DNA from: Verrucomicrobiota bacterium | GTDB lineage: Bacteria > Verrucomicrobiota > Verrucomicrobiia > Opitutales > Opitutaceae | Length of the DNA: 64,000 nt | Assembly (NCBI GenBank): GCA_016235555.1 | Contig: JACRKC010000058.1 | Location: 1-64,000 of the forward strand | Direction: 5' to 3' | Notes under the pieces: generated by a model | Database searches by the model: none | What the model was told of the DNA's origin: nothing | Seen by the model: only the letters and a program-made list of their open reading frames with translations | In this document: piece after piece, positions 9,203-16,630 of the stretch | Layout of the letters: each line of letters begins with the position of its first letter | Position numbering within the stretch: position 1 is the first letter of the stretch | Position numbers and translations under genes: made by a program

Positions 9203-11335
9203 ATGTCCAGCCCCGCGCCCACGCCCGCCCCGGCCGGCCCCGCCGTCTTCCTGAGCTACGCCTCCCAGGACGCCGCGGCCGCGAAGCGCATGTGCGACAC
9301 GCTGCGCTCCGCCGGCGTGGAAGTATGGTTCGACCAAAACGAACTCGTCGGCGGCGACGCCTGGGACGCGAAAATCCGCAAGCAGATCGCCGAGTGCGCC
9401 CTCTTCGTCCCGATCATCTCCGCGAGCACGCAAGCGCGCACCGAAGGCTACTTCCGGCTGGAGTGGAAACTCGCTGCCCAGCGCACGCACATGATCGCCG
9501 ACGACGCAGCGTTTCTGCTGCCCGTCGTGATCGATGACACGCGCGACGCCGACGCCCGCGTGCCCGCCGAGTTCAAGTCCGTGCAATGGACGCGCCTCCC
9601 CGCCGGCGAATCCGCAGAGAAGTTCCGCGCGCGCGTGAAAACCCTGCTCGGCGGCGAAGGTAGGGACGCCTCTCCGAGGCGTCCGTCGTCCGATACGACC
9701 GCAAGCCCCGGACGTCTCGGAGAGACGTCCCTACCGGAAAAACCAACGCGCCGCCGCGTCCCCGTGGCGGCATGGATCGCAGGCGCGCTGCTCGTCGCGC
9801 TCATCGTCGCCTCCAGTCTATGGCTGAAACATCCCGCCTCGGAAAAATCACCGCCACCGAACCTGAGGCAAGGTGCGTCCGCCACGACTCCTACCGCTCC
9901 CGCCGCCGCCGCGCAAAAATCCGTCGCCGTCCTCGCCTTCAAGAACCTCAGCGGCGATCCGACGCGGGAGTTTTTCTCCGACGGCCTGAGCGAGGCGGTG
10001 TCGGACGTGCTCGGGCGCGTGCCGGGCTTGAAGGTCGTCGGCAGCGCCTCGGCGTTTTCCTTCAAGGGCAAAGCCGTCCCCATCCCGGAAATCGCCCGGC
10101 AGCTCGGCGTGACCCATCTCGTCGAGGGCACCGTGCTCCAAGACGGCTCGACCGTGCGCATCACCGCGAAGCTCACCCAAGCCGACGGCTTTCAAGTCTG
10201 GGTCTCCGACAAACTCGACCGCGAGCTGAAGAACATCTTCGCCCTGCACGACGAAGTCGCCGGGCTCATCGCCAAAAATCTCTCGCTGAAGCTCGGCGTC
10301 GCGACCGGACGGTCGCAGCGGGAGATAAATCCGGAGGCCTATCAACTCTACATGCAGGCCCGGCAGGCTTGGAATCTGCGCAATACGGAAGGGCTCGCCC
10401 GGGCCGAGGGCCTGCTGGATCGCGCGCTCAAGCTCGAGCCTGACTACGCCCAAGCTCACGCGGCGTTGGCCGATGTCTGGATCTCTCGCAGTGGGCAGGC
10501 CGGTGCCTTTGGCACCTTCGAACATCGTCGATCGCCGGAGAAAGCGCGCGTCATGGCGAAGATCGAGCACGCGCTGCGGCTCGATCCCGATTCAGCCGAG
10601 GCGCGGGCCTCATTGGGAGCTGTCGCTTGGTATGATTGGGATTTCACCACCGCCGAACGCGAACTGCGGCGTGCCATCGCGCTCAACCCCAACTACGCCC
10701 CGGCCCACTCCTGGCTGGGCCGCGTCATGCAGTCACAGGGGCGGACGGATGAGGCCTTGGCCGAGTTGCGCCTCGCCACGGAAATCGACCCCCTGTCTCC
10801 GGTCGTGCTCGCGAACTACTGCGGCCGCCTCGTCGAGGTCGGCCGCGAGACCGAGGCGCTCGCCGTGGCCGAACGGGCGCTCGCCCTCCAGCCGGACTCC
10901 CGCCCGGTGCTCACGCACAAGGGGCACGCGCTGCTCAACCGCGGCCTCCTGCCAGAGGCGGCGGCGGTGGCGCGCCAGTTGGTGGCGACCGGACCGACCG
11001 ATCCCAACAACCTGTTTCCCGCCGTATTCATTCTCGCCGGCGCCGGAGCGACGGCCGAAGCGACGACCATGATGGCGCAGCTTCCGGCCAGGGGCAGGCT
11101 CCCTCGCAGCGCCTTGCTCCTGGCCTTTGGCAGGCGCGACGAGGCGATCGCCGCCTTGGATGCACCAGGGCAGAACGTGAATTTCCTTGGCTATGTGCTC
11201 TACGACCGGCGCTACGACCCGATTCGCAGCGACCCACGCTTCGCAAAATATCTCGCCGATCTCGGCCTGACCGAAGCCCACGCCCGCGCGCAGGCGTGGC
11301 GCCAGGCCCATCCGCCGGAGAAACCCGCCAAGTAG
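9203..11335 (+). CDS. TIR - TM - TolB/FlgO-like - TPR protein (paralog 2)
   Basis: 710 aa, from the ATG just before the TIR domain; a TTG 57 bp upstream is possible but sits in non-conserved sequence. TIR_2 at about 13-135 (AVFLSYASQDAAAAKR, WFDQNELVGGDAW), with the putative catalytic Glu87 in FRLEWKLA. Residues 153-178 are repeat-encoded, and a single TM helix follows (about 188-210). A TolB/FlgO-like domain spans about 237-368 (KSVAVLAFKNLSGDPTREFF, VTHLVEGTV). TPR repeats follow (AYQLYMQARQAWNLR, NPNYAPAHSWLGRVMQSQGR). It ends with the LGLTEAHARAQAWR tail shared with paralog 1. Similar TolB-TPR halves in other bacteria are joined to cyclase or winged-helix domains; here TIR takes that place. 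A LamG gene starts 20 bp downstream, so the two are probably co-transcribed. Confidence 0.88.
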   Translation: MSSPAPTPAPAGPAVFLSYASQDAAAAKRMCDTLRSAGVEVWFDQNELVGGDAWDAKIRKQIAECALFVPIISASTQARTEGYFRLEWKLAAQRTHMIADDAAFLLPVVIDDTRDADARVPAEFKSVQWTRLPAGESAEKFRARVKTLLGGEGRDASPRRPSSDTTASPGRLGETSLPEKPTRRRVPVAAWIAGALLVALIVASSLWLKHPASEKSPPPNLRQGASATTPTAPAAAAQKSVAVLAFKNLSGDPTREFFSDGLSEAVSDVLGRVPGLKVVGSASAFSFKGKAVPIPEIARQLGVTHLVEGTVLQDGSTVRITAKLTQADGFQVWVSDKLDRELKNIFALHDEVAGLIAKNLSLKLGVATGRSQREINPEAYQLYMQARQAWNLRNTEGLARAEGLLDRALKLEPDYAQAHAALADVWISRSGQAGAFGTFEHRRSPEKARVMAKIEHALRLDPDSAEARASLGAVAWYDWDFTTAERELRRAIALNPNYAPAHSWLGRVMQSQGRTDEALAELRLATEIDPLSPVVLANYCGRLVEVGRETEALAVAERALALQPDSRPVLTHKGHALLNRGLLPEAAAVARQLVATGPTDPNNLFPAVFILAGAGATAEATTMMAQLPARGRLPRSALLLAFGRRDEAIAALDAPGQNVNFLGYVLYDRRYDPIRSDPRFAKYLADLGLTEAHARAQAWRQAHPPEKPAK
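9659..9735 (+). repeat. In-frame BIME-like palindrome in the TIR-TM linker, copy 2
   Basis: Same family and reading frame as 2518-2594: GTAG foot at 9660-9663, CTAC at 9731-9734, two differences in 77 bp. Confidence 0.9.
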
Positions 11336-11355
11336 ACCTCACGCGCATCCCCTTC

Positions 11356-12210
11356 ATGAAACCCCCACTCCTCGCCACCCTGCTCGCGACCGCCCTCGCC
11401 GCGAGCGCCGCGCCCGCCCCCGACAACGCCACGCTCGCCGGCGCCCTCACGTTTCACGCCTCGTTCGACACCAGCCTCGAGGCCGATTTCTCCCGCAGCG
11501 ACAAGACCTGCTACATTCGCACCAAGACCGGCCTCGCCCCGCTCGCGCTCAACGACGACGTGAAACTCGCGCCCGGCGCCGGCCGTTTCGGCGGCGCCCT
11601 GCATTTCCCGAAGAAGGGCAGCATCCGCCCGCTCTTCAAAGACGGCGGCGCGCTCGGCTACAACGACCCCTCCTGGTCCGCCACCGTCTCCGTCTGGCTG
11701 CGCCTCGATCCCGACAAGGACCTCGAGCCCGGCTACTGCGACCCCGTGCAGATCGTCGGAGACGACGGCAAGAAGGGGTTTATCTTCCTGGAATGGTCGA
11801 AGAACGAGACGCCGCGCTTCTTCCGCTTCGCCATCCGCCCGCTCTTCGAAATCTGGAATCCCACCAACGTGCAGTGGGACGACATCGCGTTCGAAAAACG
11901 CCCCATGGTGCAGATCGCCCGCGCGCCGTTCTCGCGCGACACGTGGACGCATGCCGTGTTCACGCTCGAAAATCTTAACGACAAATCGAAAAAGCCCTCC
12001 GGCCGCCTCTGGCTCAACGGCCAGCTCCAGGGCGCGATCGAGAATTGGGATCTCCGCTTCGGCTGGAAAGCCGACGCCGCCCAGCTCGTGCTCGGCTCTG
12101 CCTATGTCGGCTACCAGGACGACCTCGCCGTCTTCAACCGCGCCCTCACCGACGCCGAGGTCAAGCAGCTCATGGCCCTGAAAAACGGCGTGCGCGACCT
12201 GCACCCGTAG
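11356..12210 (+). CDS. Exported LamG/concanavalin-like protein
   Basis: 284 aa, beginning at the ATG of a signal peptide (MKPPLLATLLATALAASAAP). The rest is one LamG-type jelly roll: an early LTFHASFDTSLEADFSR strand, FGGALHFPKKGSI, WSATVSVWLRLDPDKD, and the characteristic closing DLAVFNRALTDAEVKQLMAL. Such domains bind carbohydrate; no catalytic motif is visible. It begins 20 bp after TIR paralog 2 and lies upstream of two sulfatases, which fits a role in glycan binding or degradation. Confidence 0.82.
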   Translation: MKPPLLATLLATALAASAAPAPDNATLAGALTFHASFDTSLEADFSRSDKTCYIRTKTGLAPLALNDDVKLAPGAGRFGGALHFPKKGSIRPLFKDGGALGYNDPSWSATVSVWLRLDPDKDLEPGYCDPVQIVGDDGKKGFIFLEWSKNETPRFFRFAIRPLFEIWNPTNVQWDDIAFEKRPMVQIARAPFSRDTWTHAVFTLENLNDKSKKPSGRLWLNGQLQGAIENWDLRFGWKADAAQLVLGSAYVGYQDDLAVFNRALTDAEVKQLMALKNGVRDLHP

Positions 12211-12393
12211 CTGCACGATGCGACGCACTGCCGCCCGACTCCGGCCGGCAGTCTGGCGATGGGTGCATTCGCACGCTCGCCACCGCCGGTCCGGCCAAAC
12301 TAGCTTGCCTCACCTCCGCCGGCAACGCGTGGACGGTTGCCGCTCACACCGACTCCCGCCCAACGACCTGCCGGGACGCCCCGCATCACCATC

Positions 12394-13851
12394 ATGAAAC
12401 TGATACCCCGCTCCTGTCTGATTCCGTTGCTCGCTGTCACGCTGGCGCAGGCCTTCGCCGCGACGCCCACGCCGGCCCTGAGCTCACCGAATGGGCGCCC
12501 CAACGTCGTCCTCGTCATGGCCGACGACCAAGGCTGGGGCGACACCGGCTACAACGGGCACCCGGCGCTCAAGACACCCCAGCTCGACGCCTTGGCCGCG
12601 ACGGGCCTGCGTTTCGACCACTTCTACACGGCGCATTTCAACTGCTCGCCCACCCGCGCGAGCATCATGACGGGGCGGCATCCGCATCGCATGGGCACCT
12701 TCAGTCCGGGTTCCCCGATCCGCGCGCAGGAGGTCACGCTGGCCCGGGTGCTGCAGTCCGCCGGCTACGCGACGGGCCACTTCGGCAAATGGCACCTCAA
12801 CGGCAAGAATGGCGACCGCGACACCAAGACCCCGCCGGGCCGCGCGATCCTCGCCGACGATCCGCTGTCGCCCGGCAAGCTCGGTTTCGACGAGTGGCTC
12901 TCCGCCGACAATTTCTTCGACCTCGACCCGGTGCTCGGTCGCAACGGCGTGCCGGAAAAATTCCGCGGCGACGGGTCCGACATCGTCACCGACGAGGCGC
13001 TGAAGTTCATCCGCAAGCAGGCCGCCGCCGCCAAACCGTTTCTCACTGTCGTATGGTTCGGCAACCCGCATGTGCCGCACGAGGCGTTGCCCGCCGACAA
13101 GGCGCTCTACGCCAGATTCTCCGAGGCGGATCAGAATTACTACGGGGAACTCGCCGCCATCGATCGCAACGTCGGCAAGCTGCGCGCGGCGCTGCGCGAG
13201 CTGAACGTCGCCGCCAACACGATCCTCTGGTATTGCAGCGACAACGGCGGCGCCGCCGGCCCGAACTCGACCGGCCACCTGCGCGGCAGCAAGGGCACGT
13301 TGTGGGACGGCGGCCTGCGCGTGCCCGGCATCGTCGAATGGCCCGCGCGCATCCCGCGGCCCTTCGTGAGCGATGTGCCGTGTTCCACCTTGGACATCTA
13401 TCCGACGATCCTCGCCGCCACCGGCGCGAAGGCGGAAAAGCAGATCCAACCCCTCGACGGGATCAACCTGCTGCCGTTGTTCGACGGCCAGATGACGGCG
13501 CGCGGCAAGGCGATTCCCTTTGTGTCTCGGCTTGGACAGGAAAATCCCCACGGGGCCCTGATCGACTGGCCCTACAAGCTGCATCTCGACGCCGACCGGA
13601 ACCAAACCAAGAAAGGCGGCGGTCTACCCACCGCTCCCGTCATGCTCTTCGATCTCTCGAAGGATCCGAAGGAAACCACCAACCTCGCCGCGAGCCAACC
13701 TGATCGCGTCGCGAAGATGACGGCAGAGTTCGCCGCCTGGAAAGCCTCCGCATTGAAGAGCCTCGCTGGCGCCGACTACGACGGAAGCACGCCCCTCCAA
13801 CCGCCTCCCGCTGCCGACGGAACCAACAAGCGCGGGAAAAAGAAACGATAG
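12394..13851 (+). CDS. Exported sulfatase (arylsulfatase/alkaline-phosphatase superfamily), no. 1
   Basis: 485 aa with a signal peptide (about 1-23). RPNVVLVMADDQGWGD carries the metal-binding Asp pair (Asp44/Asp45). Cys84 in NCSPTRASIMTGR is the Cys converted to formylglycine. FGKWHL and NGGAAGPNSTGHLRGSKGT are further conserved sulfatase segments. Length is typical of S1-family sulfatases. It hydrolyses sulfate esters, probably from a polysaccharide; family-level substrate cannot be told. The maturation enzyme (FGE or anSME) is not in this window. The segment after the signal peptide, PALSSP, matches that of the next sulfatase. Confidence 0.92.
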   Translation: MKLIPRSCLIPLLAVTLAQAFAATPTPALSSPNGRPNVVLVMADDQGWGDTGYNGHPALKTPQLDALAATGLRFDHFYTAHFNCSPTRASIMTGRHPHRMGTFSPGSPIRAQEVTLARVLQSAGYATGHFGKWHLNGKNGDRDTKTPPGRAILADDPLSPGKLGFDEWLSADNFFDLDPVLGRNGVPEKFRGDGSDIVTDEALKFIRKQAAAAKPFLTVVWFGNPHVPHEALPADKALYARFSEADQNYYGELAAIDRNVGKLRAALRELNVAANTILWYCSDNGGAAGPNSTGHLRGSKGTLWDGGLRVPGIVEWPARIPRPFVSDVPCSTLDIYPTILAATGAKAEKQIQPLDGINLLPLFDGQMTARGKAIPFVSRLGQENPHGALIDWPYKLHLDADRNQTKKGGGLPTAPVMLFDLSKDPKETTNLAASQPDRVAKMTAEFAAWKASALKSLAGADYDGSTPLQPPPAADGTNKRGKKKR

Positions 13852-13922
13852 GCCCGCCGAACGCCTTTGCCGCGCCGCCCCCTGCTCCCGCGGCACGCGA
13901 CCGGTGCCACTCCCGAAAATCC

Positions 13923-15584
13923 ATGAAAGCAATCCACCGCTTCCTCGTCCCAGCCCTGCTCCTGCTCATGTCCGCTGGAGGCTTTGCCGCCGCGCCCGTG
14001 CCAGCCCTGAGTTCGCCGATTGCGCGCCCCAACCTCCTCGTCATCCAGACCGACGAGCATAATTTCCGCACGCTCGGCGCCTACCGCGCGCTCCTCCCGC
14101 GCGCGCAGGCGGAAATCTGGGGCGAGGGCATCAAGGTCGAGACCCCCAACATCGACTGGATCGCGGCCCACGGAGCGCTCGCGGATCGGTTCTACGCCAC
14201 GTCGCCGGTGTGCACGCCGTCGCGCGCCGCGCTCATGACTGGGCGCTATCCGCAGAACACCGGCGCCATCCGCAACGACCTCCCGATGCGCGACGATATG
14301 GTCACCTTCGCCGAAGTGCTGCGCCGCGCCGGCTACGCGACCGGCTATGCGGGCAAATGGCACCTCGACGGCGAGGCACGGCCCGGCTGGACGCCCGCCC
14401 GCAAGTTCGGCTGGGAGGAAAACCGCTACATGTTCAACCGCGGCCACTGGAAAAAACTCCTCGAGGACGAGCGCGGCCCGCGCGTCGGCCCGGTCAATGC
14501 GCAGGGCGTGCCCACCTACGCCGTCGACGGCGCTGACGCGAAATCGTTCACCACCGACTTCCTCGCCGATCGCACGATCGACTTCATCCGGCGGCATCGG
14601 GACCGGCCGTTCTGCTGGCATGTGAGCCTCCCCGATCCGCACGGGCCCAACACCGTGCGCGCGCCCTACGACACGATGTTCCTCGGCCTCGACTTCCAGC
14701 GCCCCGCGAGCGCGCAGTCACCGGGGAAAAATCTTCCGCCCTACGCCGCCACGCTCGCCGGCGTCTTCAACCGCGCACAGATGGCGCTCTACTTCGGCAT
14801 GGTGAAGTGCATCGACGACAACGTCGGCCGCATCCTCGCTGCGCTGCGCGAGACCGGCGTGCTCGAGCGCACCTTCATCGTCTTCACCTCGGACCACGGC
14901 GATCTCTGCGGCGAGCACGGTCGCGATAACAAGGGCGTGCCGATGGAAGCCTCGTCGCGGATTCCGTTCTTGCTGCACGCGCCCGGGGTCGTGCCGCCCG
15001 GCACCGTTGTCCGTCAGGCGCTCGGCAACGTGGACTTCAAGCCCACCATCCTCGCCCTCATGGGCATCGCCAACCCGGCGCCCGACGAAGGCCGCGACGC
15101 CTCCGCGCTCTTCCGTGGCGCGCCGCCACTCGCCGGCTGGGCCGATCAGGCGTTCATCCGCATCGGCGGCGGCCCCGTCCGCGCCGCCGCCGCGAAAGGT
15201 GAAGACGGCGAGATGGCCGAGGGCGCAGGCTGGATGGGCGTCTTCAGCCGCCGCCACAAATTCATCGTCGCGCCCAACGCCGCGCCGAGCCTCTTCGACC
15301 TCGAAAGCGACCCCAACGAATTGCACAACCTCGTCGGCGACATGTCCGCCGAAGGCTCGGCGAAGGTGGATCCCGCGCACCGCGTCGCCATCCGCCTCCT
15401 CGGCGCCGCGCTGCTCGATTACGCGCAACGCCACCACGATCCCCTGCTCGCCACCGCGCGCGTGAAAGCCGACCTCGCGTGGGCCGCAGGCGATCGGGCC
15501 GACTACCCCGGCCCCCTCCAGCCCGCACCCGAAGAACCCGCCGCGAAGAAAAAGGGCAAAGGGAAAGCCGCGAAAAAATCCTGA
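13923..15584 (+). CDS. Exported sulfatase no. 2
   Basis: 553 aa, with a signal peptide (about 1-24). The first metal motif is IQTDEHNF instead of the common TDDQ. Cys97 in VCTPSRAALMTGRYP is the formylglycine site. Later motifs are YAGKWHLDG and FTSDHGDLCGEHG. The C-terminus is Lys-rich (KKKGKGKAAKKS), as is that of sulfatase no. 1 (KRGKKKR) and no. 4. It is 71 bp downstream of sulfatase no. 1, so a transcription unit with it and the LamG gene is likely. Probably acts on a different sulfate position or sugar from its neighbour, given the diverged active-site region. Confidence 0.92.
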   Translation: MKAIHRFLVPALLLLMSAGGFAAAPVPALSSPIARPNLLVIQTDEHNFRTLGAYRALLPRAQAEIWGEGIKVETPNIDWIAAHGALADRFYATSPVCTPSRAALMTGRYPQNTGAIRNDLPMRDDMVTFAEVLRRAGYATGYAGKWHLDGEARPGWTPARKFGWEENRYMFNRGHWKKLLEDERGPRVGPVNAQGVPTYAVDGADAKSFTTDFLADRTIDFIRRHRDRPFCWHVSLPDPHGPNTVRAPYDTMFLGLDFQRPASAQSPGKNLPPYAATLAGVFNRAQMALYFGMVKCIDDNVGRILAALRETGVLERTFIVFTSDHGDLCGEHGRDNKGVPMEASSRIPFLLHAPGVVPPGTVVRQALGNVDFKPTILALMGIANPAPDEGRDASALFRGAPPLAGWADQAFIRIGGGPVRAAAAKGEDGEMAEGAGWMGVFSRRHKFIVAPNAAPSLFDLESDPNELHNLVGDMSAEGSAKVDPAHRVAIRLLGAALLDYAQRHHDPLLATARVKADLAWAAGDRADYPGPLQPAPEEPAAKKKGKGKAAKKS

Positions 15585-15597
15585 ACCCTGATTTTTG

Positions 15598-15673
15598 ACC
15601 ACGGATTACACAGATAACACGGATAAATCCGCGCCACAGCTCATCTATCCGTGTTATCCGTGTAATCCGTGGT
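15598..15673 (+). repeat. Perfect-stem inverted repeat (ACCACGGATTACAC type)
   Basis: 28-bp arms (start ACCACGGATTACACAG) separated by about 20 bp. It lies between sulfatase no. 2 and the next start codon and could act as a terminator or attenuator. The left arm has small mismatches to the right one. Confidence 0.85.
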
Positions 15674-15680
15674 TACCTTC

Positions 15681-16466
15681 ATGAAGCCCTTTTCCCACCT
15701 GTTACTCGCCCTGTTGCTCCCGATCGGTGCCCTCGCCGCCGCACCGGAAAAAAAGCTCCCGCTTCCTGGCGAACTCTTCCTCGTCGCCGATCAGCCGGCG
15801 TTCCTGATTTCCGCGCCGGCCGCCCCGGCCGGGAAGCCGAAGCCGTGGGTCTGGTATGCGCCCACGCTCCCGCCGTATCCCAGCGACGCGGAGAAGTGGA
15901 TGTTCGAAAAATGGATCGCCGCCGGCATCGCGATCGCGGGCATCGACGCCGGCGAATCCTACGGCAGCCCGGCGGGTCGGAAACTCTTCACCCGGCTCTA
16001 CCTCGAACTCGTGCAATCGCGCGGCTATTCGTCGCGCCCCGTGCTGCTCGGCCGCAGCCGCGGCGGCCTGCAACTGCTCAATTGGGCCGCCGACAACCCC
16101 GACAAGGTCGCCGCGTTCGCCGGCATCTATCCCGTCTGCAATCTCGCGAGCTACCCTAGCCTCGCCAAAGCCGCGCCCGCCTACGGCCTTACCGTCGAGC
16201 AGCTCACTGCTACCCTCACGCAACACAACCCGATCGACCGCCTCGCCCCGCTCGCCGCTGCCCGCGTGCCGCTCTTCGTCCTCCACGGCGACGCCGACAA
16301 AATCGTGCCCCTCGCGCTCAACTCCCAAATCGTCCGCGATCGCTATCTCGCCCTCGGCGGCGACGTGACACTCATCATCCCATCCGGCCAGGGGCACAAC
16401 ATGTGGCCCGGATTTTTCGAATCCACAGAACTCGTCGAGTTCGTTCTCGCCCACGCCCGGCGCTGA
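15681..16466 (+). CDS. Exported alpha/beta hydrolase
   Basis: 261 aa starting at the ATG of a signal peptide (MKPFSHLLLALLLPIGALAA). The alpha/beta hydrolase core has nucleophile Ser126 in GRSRGG, an acid in HGDADKIVPL and the catalytic His in GQGHNMW, so the triad looks complete. It resembles the prolyl-oligopeptidase/dienelactone hydrolase branch; an esterase acting on glycan acyl groups would fit the context, but this is inference. It follows sulfatase no. 2 across the palindrome at 15598. Confidence 0.82.
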   Translation: MKPFSHLLLALLLPIGALAAAPEKKLPLPGELFLVADQPAFLISAPAAPAGKPKPWVWYAPTLPPYPSDAEKWMFEKWIAAGIAIAGIDAGESYGSPAGRKLFTRLYLELVQSRGYSSRPVLLGRSRGGLQLLNWAADNPDKVAAFAGIYPVCNLASYPSLAKAAPAYGLTVEQLTATLTQHNPIDRLAPLAAARVPLFVLHGDADKIVPLALNSQIVRDRYLALGGDVTLIIPSGQGHNMWPGFFESTELVEFVLAHARR

Positions 16467-16479
16467 ACTTCCTCCGCTC

Positions 16480-16539
16480 GTAGTTCCGCCTTCAGGCGGA
16501 AGGATTGAGTCGGACGATTCCGGCTGAAGCCGGGACTAC
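16480..16539 (+). repeat. BIME-like palindrome, GTAG ... CTAC
   Basis: GTAG, hairpin TTCCGCCTTCAGGCGGAA, spacer, hairpin TTCCGGCTGAAGCCGGGA, CTAC. Intergenic, 14 bp after the hydrolase stop. Confidence 0.85.
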
Positions 16540-16630
16540 GAACTCGAGCCGCCCGCCCGGCACAATGAACTCGCCACCCGGCGCCGGCGGTTTTCAAGTC
16601 TGCGGCGTCCCAGCACTCCCCTGATCCACG

